64,000 nucleotides of DNA from Vandiemenella viatica (GCA_031002005.1 JARYHS010008074.1:265237930-265301929); one strand, 5' to 3'; shown: positions 24,944 to 36,899, counted from the stretch's first letter. Notes: generated by a model not told the origin, from the letters alone. Numbers and translations: made by a program.

Positions 24944-25094
24944 ATGTTCAGATCAAGAAGGTAGTGGAAAAAATTATTGAATTTAGGCGGAAGACAAGGG
25001 AAAAATCATCAACTACAACACACGTCGCAATTAACAAATCTACAAATCTGAGACTTCCCGAGGAAACGTTTCTACAAAACGAATGAATATATCC

Positions 25095-25370
25095 TCACGG
25101 CATTCGAACCACAATTTCACGAAAGAAGGAAGAGTACACACACTCAATTGTTCTACGCTTAATTCCTTTATTTTTTTGAAGAGAAACTTCTTTGGACATG
25201 GAAGGGAAAAATTTGTTAGCGGTAAGCGTTAATTGCGCATGCGACGCAACGTTCTGCGCATGCGTACTTAACGATACTGTGACGCAAGCAGCTACGATAG
25301 TGTCCGCTGTCACTTGAGCTCATATTAACCACTGGGTATTCACTGCATCATTTTGAGTTAGCTCACGTTA
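25095..25370 (-). repeat. Dispersed repeat copy (partner at 520-640)
   Basis: On the minus strand it contains gcggacactatcgtagctgc, preceded by a ttaatatgagctcaagtgac segment, in the same order as the plus strand at 520-640. It carries a 72-codon minus frame (25095-25313) that may be a leftover of the source element's ORF. Confidence 0.45.
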
Positions 25371-26267
25371 TGTTTTATATGCATGTACGTATAATTGTGT
25401 ATATAAATGTTACATGAGCAGATCGGTATAAAAAATGCCATTGCTTTAATGCTCACTGAAAATCACAGCGATGTTGTCAGACGGTATATTTACATTCAGA
25501 GGAGTCGCCATTACTACACATTAATTTTTATTTGCTAGTTATATTTGTCTCACTTTTTACGAGAATAACTTGGACGAAGTTCCTATTTATTGTACAGATA
25601 CAATATTATTGTATTCCTAAATATAGTATCGTTTGTCCACTCGAGTGCCAAAGAGACATCGAGAGAATCAAAAAAACTCACATACAAAAATACACATAAG
25701 AATAAACAGAAGGTTTGCTTTTTGAGCGTGTACACACTGAAACAAGCACATTTATTTGTTTTTTAGAGGCAGCTTGTTTTCCGATTCTTCCCACGTTTGA
25801 TTGCTGATTTTCTATACTATATTTGTTCCACACAGACAACTCATAACGGACACAACACACCCATCTTGTATGAAGATCGCGACTCCGTCATATGTACTAT
25901 CTACATTACGGTTTTCAATCAGTTTTTTGTAGTTACAGGAAAAAATTCTGGAATGGATCCTATTTTTAAATCATTTACAACAATTTGCTTCGATAATGAT
26001 TTTTGAGATGTCCACTGGACGTAATAAATACCAGATAACAATAAAAAAATAAAGAATTAGGGTCTACGCCAGTCACTTACATATTATATTTAAAAAAACT
26101 TTATGCTTCTCATTTTATTTTTGGATATCACTTACTTTTCAGTAACGGTCAAGACTGGTTTTCCTCCTGAAGTACAATACCGAGTTTACCAAGGGATCTG
26201 ACAGAATAAGCACAATGAAAACAATTAAGAGGTTCCTACGGCTAATGCCACTTCCAACATGATTCGC
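25371..26267. other. Intergenic DNA
   Basis: AT-rich; nothing recognised. Confidence 0.4.
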
Positions 26268-26495
26268 GGAGGTAGAGCTCAGCATTCCCTTACAACCTTT
26301 TAGGCGCTAGAAATAATTTGACGGGATCAACGCCACGTTCCCGGTCGTTCTTTACGTTCCCGCGGAGTTTTATCCACACTATTGAATGCAGAGCAAGCTG
26401 AATGGGCCTAGGGAGCCGTTTCGGACTTTCAGCTTCGAACAAAAGTCCTCGGCTAAATCGGCTCTACTGTCTGAGGTACGCGGCCGACAGTTCTG
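26268..26495 (-). mobile_element. SINE-like repeat, family C, second copy
   Basis: It shares with 21800-22045 the ggaggtagagctc end, a gagca(a/g)gctgaatgggc block and a ttcagcttcgaa block in the same order. The tRNA-like head is decayed (cgtacctcagacagtagagcc on the minus strand). Confidence 0.45.
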
Positions 26496-27844
26496 ACAGA
26501 ATGCTTCTCATAATTATGATTGACAGTGGTTACCATAGAAAAAATCGTTTGCAACAATGTGCGGCAAATGTTTTCCATATGCCATGGTTCGTTAGGTAAA
26601 TGGCACAGTCACTTGTAGTAATATGTAGCTGACATATTTTAATGGAATGAAACCGAATTAACAACAGAATAAAACAATACCTCATTTCTTCATTTGCATA
26701 ACATCACCGACAGAGGGAAAAAAATAATTAGTGATAAGGCAGGCTACACCCGTTGTGTATTTCGTTAATAACATAATAGAAACTCATACAATATTTGAAA
26801 GAATTTTATTTACTCAATATCTCATAATTTTAGAATCATATGCATTTCTTACATGGCTTAAAATATGGCGTGCAACACATCTTGAGAAGTTAGTGTTTTA
26901 TTCACCGGAACATGAATATTGGAAATTTATTACCTTTGGCATTATTTCACGCCTTTTTTTTCCATCGATAGGGTTGACAACATTCTGTATTTAACATGGA
27001 TTTCATTTCATTTTCCTGAGTTTAACGCGATGCAGAAAGCACAGTTTAAATTTTGTTGAATTTCCACTTTTTTGTCAGACTAATTTTCCAGCGTCAATTT
27101 TATTTCAGCCTATAGTTCCTATTACGTTCAATACCAACGTGAATTTTAGTTCAGTTTTATTGAAATTTTCTGGCAATTTTAGGACCTTTTCGTTTCCTAA
27201 ATCAAATCGTTTTCTGATTAAACCCTGTAATTTTTTCAAAAATTTAAGATGAGAATTAAGTTTTGTATTATATTGTAGTTACGATGTCTATCTTTCAATT
27301 TAAATAATCAGAACTCACTGGAACATAGTTACAGAGCCAGAAATCCTCTCTCGATGATTTTTCAGCACTTGCCACAATTGTTGGTTGAGACCTTGATGCA
27401 CCCTGATGTAAGTAGTGACCGAAAGCAGTTGGGTGAACTTTAAAAGTTATGTCAGAAGCGGGAATGCCTCAACTAGAAATCTAATTTAAATCATTAGATT
27501 TTGTTTGTTTAAAAGTTATAGTTTTCGCTAGGAAGCAATCATGTCAGACAATGTGCTGAATGTTTTTATTATTTAGTTCAAAGCTGTAAAATTCTCCCAA
27601 AGGCTGCGCTCATTGAAAAATAATCATAAAACCGTCATAATATGTGCATACTGAGGGGTTAGAATATTAGTGGTGAATATCCCAGTCAGTGTACGCTCCG
27701 TGTCGACTCTGCAGGAGTCACTGTGTTGTTATTATAGTTGAATGTTTGATTCAAAGTTGGCCGCAGAGTACAGTCACGAGCTCCTATTACACTATAGACA
27801 TTTAAACGGGGTAGCAATATAAATCTGTGAGTAGCGGGAAGGAC
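26496..27844. other. Intergenic DNA
   Basis: AT-rich; no gene or known repeat recognised. Confidence 0.4.
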
Positions 27845-28170
27845 CTATCGAAACATTGTGCACCTGTTGGTCACAGTGTACCGCCGGTGTATGAAATATT
27901 CCCATAAGCGTAGACCCGGTTCTGGACGGCGGCGTGGCACAGACGCGCGTTGAGATCGCTGCATTGTACGAGCAGCGTTGGTCAACTTAACTTCATCCAA
28001 GGATGTGATATGTGAACATATATTACCCGGAATGTCAGCATGGACCGTTGTGAACAATCTTATTGCAGCATGACCAGAAACACGTGTGGCTTTGGCCACC
28101 ACACCACTGTACACTTCTTCTGGTGTCGCGGCGCTCTGATGTCTTCGGTGATGGGAATTAATTCTGCCGC
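27845..28170 (+). pseudogene. Tc1-like transposase N-terminal remnant
   Basis: On the plus strand one frame reads VYRRCMKY followed by RRPGSGRRRGTDAR. This is the linker between the two helix-turn-helix subdomains of Tc1-family DNA-binding domains (consensus RRPGSGRPRxT). Farther on, MSAWTVVNNLIAA resembles the second recognition helix (VSxxTVRNRLxxA). Stops and frameshifts lie between them, and no DDE region or terminal repeats were seen. The 123-codon minus frame over the same DNA is a shadow. Confidence 0.5.
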
Positions 28171-29384
28171 CACTCCTGGCTTCATGGTGTGAGAAATTAT
28201 CAGTTACAACTCGCATTTGCCCCTGTTTTTGTGCATGGGAAACTGTTTAGACACTCCATAATGTGAAACGCTTTCTTGGTTTGATCTGTTTCTTTTTTTT
28301 TAATCGTGGGCTTTTATCTACAATAGTATATTTTTTATATTTTCCTTCACTTAAATCTCCATGACATTGAAACATTCCTTGAGGGTGTTGTGTTTTTTTT
28401 TTTTTTTAATATTTCTCTATACTTACTTAGGACTGACTATTGGCGATTAAAACAGTTCCTGGATTCGAACAGTCTTCACAAACATATTTATTTCGTTTTA
28501 TCACTCTGTCGCAGTAGAGATATCTTTTGTTTCCTTTGACTAACTTCTTTTCATTAAGGCTTCAATCATACGATAATACTCTTAAACGTCATATCTAGCG
28601 GTTAATTGTTTCTTGCAATGGCTCAGTCATTTACTTACACAAGTGCAGATCTCAGAAAGCTTCTTAACAACCGATCTTCGAAAGGTTAAGGGGACCCTTT
28701 AATCAGATTGCGTCGGCCGTATACTTGACTGCATGCGTAATTACAGCTTTCGTAGCGTTTGAGCAGCTCTGGGGAATTAATGAGCTCTGCTGCTGGCCTC
28801 TCGGGGAAACACAACGTCTGTTAGGACTGGTTGTTCATTAGCAGCGACAACCACTGTGCTTGCCAAGTAATGCATGCCGGTTATGTAGTTAGCATCCTTG
28901 CGAATTTCGCCTGCTGTTTATGGATCAGCGAGGCTCTGTCATCATAATGCCTAGTCTGCACTCATCAGATATTTAAGAGCTTAAAATGATTTCGAAGGTA
29001 CAATGTGTCATCTTTGAATGTTTCCCTGTAAATCTGTGGAAATCTGTTTAATACAAATAACCTGAATACTTTGCGTGTCTGAATATATACTGCTGGTCTT
29101 TTCACTGTGAAAGGATTTTTGCAAAGTGCGTTGAACAGAAGATGTGCCCTGAACATGTCTCTATTTCATTCTTACACTTGATCCGCATAACTAGTTTCAC
29201 GGATATGTTTTGGACAAGCACAAAAACATATGTACAACGCAATAGCTTCTTGTAAAACAATTTGGAGTAATCTATTTGCGAATGGATACTCGATTATCTA
29301 ACGGAATGTTTCATTTCGCTAAAGACATGTGTCTTAACCGTATTTAGAACCGGATTTGCGAGACCTAGAGCATTTAACCTATCG
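28171..29384. other. Intergenic DNA
   Basis: No gene recognised. A poly-T run lies near 28391-28408. The stretch 28680-28930 is somewhat less AT-rich. Confidence 0.35.
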
Positions 29385-29506
29385 GCGGAATGTTTGTGTT
29401 GCCATTTGTGTGCGAAACTTGTAACTTGTGATCTGTGTGATAATTGTATTTTTGTTTGTGAAATGTGTAGTTTATGGGGCGGAGATTAGGGACCGTCCCA
29501 GCATTC
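29385..29506 (+). repeat. Dispersed repeat family D, left half of a split copy
   Basis: It matches 8800-8930 from tgtgttgccatttgt to gtcccagcattcgc, then stops at the hAT terminus. The expected continuation is found at 63338-63403. Confidence 0.65.
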
Positions 29507-29514
29507 GCCTAGAT

Positions 29515-30282
29515 CAATGTGTCTCAAACTTATTGCTCCGCGAACCCCTATTAAATTTTCCAGACAATGGCAAACTCCCTTTAAAAAACGGCTTTTTAAA
29601 AATAATATTATTTTTAAAGAAGTAGTACAATCAAAAAGAGTAATATGTTATCGATTAAAGCGATGGATGGGCTTGTTCCTTGACGCAAGTTGAGTCGATT
29701 TTACGAGAAATTTTGCTCAATTTCAATCTCATTTCAGAATCATTTGAATGGTGTATTTAGTTTTTGACTTAACCATGTGCAAAATACCCACTCTCATATG
29801 AGTAAGTTGTTACGGAGGGCAAAAAGAAATTCACCGCTTTGCGTGAGACCTCCGGATATTCTTGCTGTTTTGCTGCCCAGAAATCAATTAATCAGCTTGA
29901 AGACTCTGATCTGCCGAACATTTCCAGAAGCGATTCAAGTTGCACAGTGCTCAAACCAGAGTTTATGCTTTCCGTTTTTACTATAAATGGGTTTCGAATC
30001 CAGTCATCAGCATTACCGAAATCTGGAAAGTACCAGAGAGCTGAGAAAGACGAAAAATAATTAAGTTTTTATTGTGGCACCCACAGATAAGATGTTGGTG
30101 GCAACAAATTCATACAGAGTCGGAATACATTCAACGAAATTTTAATTTCAAACAAGTTTTCCAAAACTTAATTTTTTATGAAGGCACGTACTTTGTCCTG
30201 CACAGTGAATTCATTACATGTAGAACCTAGAAACATTCATTTCGTTGAAACAAGAGAAAATATCAGCTAATTGTCACTCTGA
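29515..30282 (-). mobile_element. hAT (Buster/ZBED-type) element, left part of a split copy
   Basis: It begins CAATGTGTCTCAAACTT, an imperfect inverted repeat of the end at 63329 (CAGGGTTTCTCACAGTG read inward). The 8 bases outside (gcctagat) pair with gtctacct after 63329: 5 of 8 match, with central TA, as in Buster-type hAT. The part near 30105-30282 codes on the minus strand for the C-terminal half of the transposase. The element is cut by a MITE at 30283. Confidence 0.72.
30105..30282 (-). pseudogene. hAT (ZBED5/SCAND3-like) transposase, C-terminal fragment
   Basis: The minus strand reads QLADIFSCFNEMNVS, then after stops and a frame change VQDKVRAFIKN and NVFRLCMN. In ZBED5/SCAND3-like hAT transposases this is the conserved order LADIF-x-x-(L/F)N-x-(L/M)N, then DK-(I/V)-xAF-x-x-K, then (M/V)FP-x-L. 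In the protein it follows the part coded at 62193-62475. The reading is broken by the MITE at the upstream side and by several stops. Confidence 0.72.
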
Positions 30283-30519
30283 GAGCGTCCATAAACTACG
30301 TGGCTTGGTCTGGGGGGGGAGGGAGGAATTTCTGAGTCAGGCCCCAGCTTTCCATTGGTATTATTTGTCATAGTTAAAATGAGGTACAGAACAAACAACA
30401 GCATGTCAATATTTATTTCCGTCCTTCTTTAATTATCTCCGTATGTAATTTGCGATAGTCTGACAAGAGAAAATGGTACAAAATGTCTTCTGGAATCAAT
30501 AGGGGAAAAAGCTATGTAC
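30283..30519. mobile_element. MITE, left part, interrupted by the LTR element
   Basis: It begins GAGCGTCCATAA, which returns as reverse complement at 62084-62095. Near the end is a G-run region (ggtctgggggggga), paralleled by a G-run beside the other end. It is cut at 30519/30520 by the retroelement with target site GTAC. Joined with 62030-62095 it would be about 300 bp. Confidence 0.62.
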
Positions 30520-31400
30520 TGTTGCGTCCTGGTTGGCTTTTACTTCCGCGAGCGGTTCGGAAGATGAGAGTTTGATATTAGAATCAATTGCAACATGGGT
30601 ATTCACTTCAGACTAGGGAACTCGGAGTGGAATATCTGGTAGTAATAAACATACACAAGAATTATCAGAGATAAGTTTGCAGCTCACGAAGACCGACTTA
30701 CATCTGTAAACCTAAGTTCCGTCGGTAAAGCTTGCTAAGAAATCAAAGTCTAAGGCTAAGGTAGGCGCGAGTTCTGAATTCTAAGTTCAGCTCCTACATT
30801 TGTTTAACCTAAGTCCCAGGGAGGTGCGTGGCTTCAAAGTACTATTCGATCATGTCTTTCCGTCGACTAAGTCCTATACTGGCATCGGAGCCTATGCCAG
30901 AACCTAAGTTCTGCTTCCTCATGAAGCCTGAAGGTGAGAGTCGAAGTCCTGCTAGTCTAGCTGCCGTGCCCCGCTCCGGTCAGCTTCCAACCCCAATCAC
31001 TGGCGGCTGGTCCCTAACTAGCACTGTTGCTTGCTGGACCTACTCTGTCTTCTGTTAGCTCAGCCACCACTATTTATACTCCTAATGATGTCATTAGTTG
31101 TGTCCTCTGGACCTTCGAGAACATTCTGTGGCGCATCCTACCATCTTGGTCACGTTGCTTTGCATGTGTTCGGCTACCCTGTCTGAGCCTCCCTCATAAC
31201 TCCGGAGGATTTCTCCTGGCAGCTTCCGTCTGCCTAACGACTTTGTTTGTGTCCCTGATAACTTTCTCATTAGTTGTTTCATCCACAACTTGCGTTCTGG
31301 CGTCGAGTTTCCTAAATCTAATACTTGCATTATATTACAGTTTTATTGGACCTAGCTGCCTTTGCGATTATTTCGCGGCATTCGTGACACATTCGCGACA
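30520..31400 (-). repeat. 3' LTR of copy 1 (variant A)
   Basis: 881 bp, TGTTGCG...CGCGACA. It carries variant-A markers shared with the LTR at 61150: ggcgcgag at about 30763, gtctttccg at about 30852, and the long form of the 30983-31050 segment including ctaactagc and gttgcttgctgg. Confidence 0.95.
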
Positions 31401-31414
31401 CCTCCCCCCCTAAG
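31401..31414 (-). promoter_or_regulatory. Polypurine tract of copy 1
   Basis: Element-sense cttagggggggagg lies immediately upstream of the 3' LTR. This is the expected primer site for plus-strand DNA synthesis. Confidence 0.85.
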
Positions 31415-31712
31415 GGAAAATTTTGCAATCTCTCTTGAGAGTGCAAAATTTTCTATGCCTATGTTGGCTGTGTGAGCTGCCTTTTTATTTAACTCTTAGT
31501 TCATACATTTTATACATTTTAACAAATTTTCTTTTATCTTCATCTTCTTCAGAACCTGTACCTGCAATAGAAACATCTTTCATAACAACTTCTTGTGAAA
31601 CAACAAAAAAATATATCATTTCATTATTTTTACCACAATATTTCTGTCACCTTTACAGAACATCTTGTTTATAAAGACAATTATACAATGCAACTATTAT
31701 TTCTTTATTTCC

Positions 31713-33781
31713 CTAACGTTTGTCTGTCTTTGACCAAAACGTTAGTGATTTCCTGGGTTCGTACGCTACGTATCTTTCTGGTCGTCGCACACGCTCACTT
31801 AGCACTGTATCACTCGGCTCTATTGCATATCTACTTCTTACAGGTTCAAACGTGATTCGCTCACTTTCTTCACTGTTAATTTCAGCTGGATGGTACCTAA
31901 CTACCCCTGTGTCAGGATATTGATTTACAATCTTATTTCTCACACAAATCTTTGTGCAACAGTCATCACCCATAGCCTTACAAAAGAATCGGAAGCAATC
32001 TCTGCAACATTTACAATATCGACATATACAGAAAATTATTATCATTATTACAATCCCAGTTCCAGCATAACCCCAAATAGGTATATTGTCTAATGAAAGT
32101 GAATCAAACACTGTTCTTTGTTGGTATGCGATTTCCTCTTCTAATTCATCCAATTTATACCCTGCCGCTGTTAAATCATCTAGCTGGCGAACTACTGGTT
32201 CGACTGGCAAGTATAGAGGTATTTCTGATATGTTTTTCTTTTCATTATTTACCATGCAGCAATCTATATCTAGGCTTAAGCTCGGAACAATATCATTGAT
32301 CGATACTTTTGATCTAATGGTATGTTCGGATTGGATTATTATTTGTGCTCCGTAACCCTTACATTTACTTAAAAATTTAAGTTTTCCTGTTCCCTTAATA
32401 ATTACATCTGCTGGCTTATGGCCATTACACAACACCGTAAGCCCTTCCTCTTTGGGTGCTACAAAAAGCCACTCATTTCCTCTAATTTGTGTCCACACAC
32501 TTTCATTTAGCGTGATGTATTTTTGTATGCAATCGTCTGGAATTTTTACTACAGGTTGAAGCATTCTAGCTTCGCATACCTCATGGTCGTAAGTTGATAA
32601 CAGGACAAAAGTTTGCTTACAAATGTTATGAGTAGTTTCTATCTTTTTACATATTAATTGATCCTCATCTAACTTAATATACTTCCTCTTTGCATCATCC
32701 ATTAATAGAAACATCTTTTCTGGTGATATGTAAGTGAATAGTCGCTTATTTTGACTTACTTCGACTGGTAGAGGCCATAACTTATACATGTTATACCTTT
32801 CGCTGTCCACAAGCGGAATATTTAAAACATAACTCAGTATATTGCCTGAAATGAAAACATCCAAGTCAATTGCTCGCATTAATTGATACCCCTTGGCTTC
32901 GGTCAGTTCTATAGGGAATTGCTTATCCTTTATTTCTTCTTTAATTAACTGTAGGTATCTAACCACTTGTACAGGGTTGATCAAATGCGGTGCCAGAATA
33001 CCTTTTTGCGCATTTACTATCGCGGTTACGAGTAGATCATACTCTCGCTCCACTTCATTGAATATCGTTATTAATTGTATCAACTGCTCATTCAACGTTA
33101 TGGATATACCAAGTTGAAGTATCCTTTTGTCTGTACTAGCTTCGTAATTAAATACGTGCTCATTTAATTTCAATATTCCTGCCGTAATTAATCTCTCATT
33201 TCTCTCTATCGAATCAACCGTGTGGTTGAAACTAACTAATGTTGCCCTTACAATAGTAACTTGCTCTTTTGATAATTTTAATAATTGTTTCTGTTCCTGT
33301 TCTAACGAATTAATCTTCGATTTAAAGTAAGTGGCGTCATCTTCATCTAGCGTTCCAAACAAGACCTTACTGAGTTCACCCACAAAATTTAGTACTCCTC
33401 TCCTTGTTCTGGTCAGTTCATGTCTTGCTAGCTGTCCAATTAGGCCTTGAGAAACTTCTATTTTACTTACATGATAGTCTACTGCTGCTTCATGTTTGTA
33501 CATCCCGCTACACTTGTATTTATTTGCTTAAGCCTTTGTTGACAATAATCTACTGCTTTCAATGCCGCGTCTCGAGTTGCTTCGAATTTATTCCTTAAAT
33601 CTTCTATGTTAAAATAACTTACTATCTTCCATGTAACTGTATACAGATTTACGGTTCCTTTATGATCATAATATAGTCCAGGTGATGACTGGAATTTTGT
33701 TAATTGCAGATCTTGTTGTTGCATCGTCGATGTAGCGCCTACCATCATCATGGCCATAATTACTCTCCAGGTTGCTGCCAT
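31713..33781 (-). pseudogene. env: env of copy 1 (baculovirus F-like), split near its N-terminus
   Basis: Two overlapping minus frames. The first (33479-33781, 100 codons) starts with a hydrophobic signal-like segment after MAATWR. The second (31713-33503) is open for 596 codons and holds the rest. Visible in the second: a furin-type site RTRR at about residues 33-36, then at once GVLNFVGELSKVLFGTL, typical of the fusion peptide region of F-like Env proteins; a long Gln/Asn/Glu-rich ectodomain with cysteines; a membrane segment near residues 480-495 (GIVIMIIIFCICR) followed by a Cys-rich cytoplasmic start. Errantiviral Env is a membrane glycoprotein for particle entry, normally made from a spliced RNA. 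The frame change between the two ORFs (about 33490-33503) is a break, although a splice-based arrangement cannot be excluded from sequence alone. Confidence 0.85.
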
Positions 33782-33794
33782 TGTCCCTGTAATT

Positions 33795-34834
33795 TCAAAA
33801 GAATTCTTTTAATCTATTGGCATGCACCTTTGTAAATTTATTTTTCTTTAATTGTATTACAACATTCGGTCCCTTGGTTTCAATTACCGTATACGGACCT
33901 CTCCACTGGCTGTCTAATTTCTTTGAGCGACCCCTTCTCACACTTTCGTCAAATAACAGGACTTTATCTCCCGGTTTGAATACTACTGGGTTTTGTGTTT
34001 TATCATAATTCTCTTTGCTTTTCTCTTTTGCTTGCGCCGTTGCTTCTCGTGCACATTGGTGCATGGCTCTCAACCTTTCCCTTAATTCTATTACATAATC
34101 ATCATAGTTATATATCACATCATCCGGTTTCTTTTGCAGTGCCCCTGGTACGTTACAGATTCTTCCGAAAAACAACTCGTGTGGCGTATACCCTGTAGTA
34201 CTGTGTGGTGTTGTGTTGAAGACAAACACCGCATATGGGATCCAGGTATCCCAGTCTGTTTGACCTCTGTTTACATAATGTCGTAACATTTCTGTCAAGG
34301 TGCGGTGCGTTCTTTCTAATGCACCGTTAGCCTGCGGGTGGTAACTTGTTGTGTGGATTTTTTCTATCCGCAATAATCTACATGTTCGCCTCATGACGTC
34401 ACTCATAAAGTTACTCCCCATGTCGCTTAACAAAATCGACGGTATTCCAAACCGTAGGATTACTCGCTCTACCAGTACTCTTGCTACTGTATCCGCATCT
34501 TGTTGCTCTATTGGTTCCGCCACTAAAAACTTCGTTAGAGCATCCTGAAAGGTGAGTATATATTTATTTCCTTTTCCGATCGTTGCAACGGGCCTACAAT
34601 ATCAATGTCACATCTCTCAAAAACATGTTCTGGGGTCTTCGTAATCTCCATCGGCATCTTTGTTTTGTTTTGGGTGATCTTATTTTTCTGGCAGCTTTCG
34701 CAATGGCGAATGTACTGCTCAATGTCGGCTTTCATACCTTCCCAACTACAATATTTCTTTATTCGCTCATAGGTCCTACCTATGCCTTGATGACAGCCTA
34801 TTGGTGATTCATGGTACTGCCGCAATATCTTCAT
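33795..34834 (-). pseudogene. pol: pol of copy 1: integrase
   Basis: The upstream frame (34535-34834) carries the HHCC zinc-binding N-domain (H-x4-H in YHESPIGCH; CESC) and the start of the catalytic core (DIDIVGPL). The next frame (33795-34523, 242 codons) holds LLSDMGSNF, with the second catalytic Asp, and NGALERTHRTL, with the Glu. It then has the C-terminal GPY/F module (WRGPYTV) and ends KVHANRLKEFF just before env. Integrase joins the DNA copy into the host with a short target duplication. The core is split by a frameshift around 34523-34560 that is also present in copy 2. Confidence 0.92.
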
Positions 34835-35601
34835 TTTTTCTTCCTGAGTAAGATTTTCCCCATTATTGCACTTGGTGGTACTGTTTCTTTTGTTGTATTC
34901 TCATTAACAGCTGTTTCAGTACTCTTTTCTTCTTCCTCCTTACCGGCTATCTCGCTACCAGTTTCTCTAATATTCCGAATTCTTGAAAGAGCGTCCGCAG
35001 CTTGATTCCTTTTTCCGCTCTTATAAACGATTTCGTAATCGTATTCTTCTAGTTTAAGACGGAACTTCATTAATCTCGATGACGGATCTGAAATACTATT
35101 AATCCACGTCAACGGTTTATGGTCCGTACATACTGTAAATTTCCTTCCAAACAAATAAGGTCGAAATTGCTTAATCGCCCAACAAATAGCTAACATTTCC
35201 CTCTCTATTGTACTATAATTCCTTTCTGCCTTATTCAAAGTCCTGGACGCGTAGGCTACAGGCAAATCCTTGCCGATTTTCCCTTGGCTTAACACCGCTC
35301 CAATCGCATCTTGACTTGCGTCCGTAGTAACTATAAAATTTTTCTTGAAGTCAGGATACTGTAATATGGGAGGGCTCACCAATTTTTCCTTCAATTGCTG
35401 AAATGCCTCTTCCTGTTTTTCTCCCCATGTATATGTAACTCCCTTTTGTAACAGTTCATACAAGGGCTTGGCAATTTTACTATAATTGCTTATAAATCTT
35501 CTATAGTATCCACTCAGACCTAAGAACGCCTTTAATTGTGTTGTATTGCTTGGTTGTGGGTACTGTTGTACGGCTTCTACCTTTTTCGGATCGGGCTTCA
35601 A
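34831..35601 (-). pseudogene. pol: pol of copy 1: RT connection and RNase H
   Basis: 256 codons. It begins MKPDPKKVEAV and FLGLSGYYRRFI, the thumb/connection of gypsy RT. RNase H follows with VTTDASQDAIGAVLSQ (catalytic Asp), NYSTIEREMLA (Glu) and VCTDHKPLTW (Asp). After the domain come a charged linker and a stop, where the frame for integrase begins. The junctions on both sides (about 35600 and 34835) are frame breaks shared with copy 2. The frame itself is uninterrupted here, whereas copy 2 has a private break inside it. Confidence 0.93.
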
Positions 35602-36780
35602 TCCCTCCTCGGTGAGTACGTGTCCAAAAATGTAACTTCCTTGCGCAAAAACTCACATTTGTCCACTTGCAATTTGAGGTTATACTTCCGTAGTCTTTCG
35701 AAAACATCTTCTAACCTTGCATTGTGCTCTCCCAATGATGATCCGAAGACAATTACGTCATCTAAGTAGATGAACACTTTCTCACCCTGTAATCCTACCA
35801 GTACGGAATTCATTAGTTTTTGGAAGGTATTTGGTGCCGTTTTTAATCCCATAGGCATTCTTTTAAATTCATAGTGTCCATAGGGGTGCTGAAAGCCGTT
35901 TTCTCCTGGTCCTGTTCATCTATCAGTACCTGATAGTACCCTTTCGCTAAATCTAACGTTGAGAAATATTTTGCTTTACCGAGCCCATCTAGTATTTCAT
36001 CAATCCTGGTAATGGGAACACGTTATTTACTGTCAGATCATTTAACTTCCTGTAGTCTATCACTACGCGCCATTTCTGCTTCCCACTTGCATCCATTTTC
36101 TTTGGAATTATTAGTACCGGTGAATTCCATGCACTATCACTAGGTATCACTATGTCATCTTGTAGCAATTTTTCTATTTCGCCTTGCAGGATTTCTTTTT
36201 GAGCTTCCGGTATTCTGTACGATCTCAGACGAACTATCTTTCCCTCTGCCTCAGGGAGGAGCTTAATTTCATGTTTAATAGCCTCTGTGTAACCTAATGT
36301 ATCTCCCGGCAAATGAAAGACATCATTATATGCTGCGCATAGTTCTAATAGAGCCTCTTGCTCTTCCTTATTTAAATGGTCTACTCGGAGGTTTTCCTTT
36401 AACTTGGTTAGTCGCGATTTATTCTCTGATCGCTCCTTCCTAATATGCCTTACGCATATTTCCTTGGACTCGGGCAGTTTTTCTGCTGTTATTAGGGGAT
36501 TCTTTAACTTAACTTCTTTTTCCGTGGTATTTAACATACTCGTTATGCACATTCCGTTTCTTACGGACACTAAAGCTTCGGGCATATATAAACCTGGTTG
36601 CAACTCCTGTTTCGGGATGATCGCCTCAGATACATCCCTCAGTGCAATTCGCACCTTCACGATCTTCTCTTCGCGCGGGCCTATTATTATCTCAGAGCTT
36701 CGAGCCTTCCCGGCTTCCACTCTACACTTAGTTTCTTCCTTCGCGAACCTAGTCGCCTTCGGTTTCGTGGCTTTAACCAC
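35598..36780 (-). pseudogene. pol: pol of copy 1: reverse transcriptase
   Basis: The N-terminal frame (35989-36780) has a basic linker, then the RT fingers (SDSAWNSPVLIIPKK, WRVVIDYRKLND). The frame is lost soon after FPLP. The palm is coded partly in the unlabelled stretch 35859-35988, where YFSTLDLA (first catalytic Asp) can be read, and in 35598-35858 (MPMGLKTAPNTFQ and the YLDD box in FIYLDDVIVFG). RT copies the element RNA to DNA. The break near 36000 and the one near 35600 are both in copy 2 as well. Confidence 0.93.
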
Positions 36781-36899
36781 CTCTGCATAAGCGCGTTTCC
36801 TCGCCTTCTTATGCCACGCAGTTTCTACTGCTAACGAATCGGACTCTTCCGTCTTCGTTACATTATTGCGCCCCTCACAGGGCCTACCATCTTCGAGTC

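Noticed and set aside
27845..28216. 123-codon minus-strand frame as a gene
   Set aside because: The plus strand of the same DNA reads a Tc1-like DNA-binding linker, so the minus frame is its shadow.
33817..36834. Plus-strand frames over the pol genes (for example 36404-36790 and the equivalent in copy 2)
   Set aside because: They are shadows of the minus-strand pol. The minus frames carry the RT, RNase H and integrase motifs.
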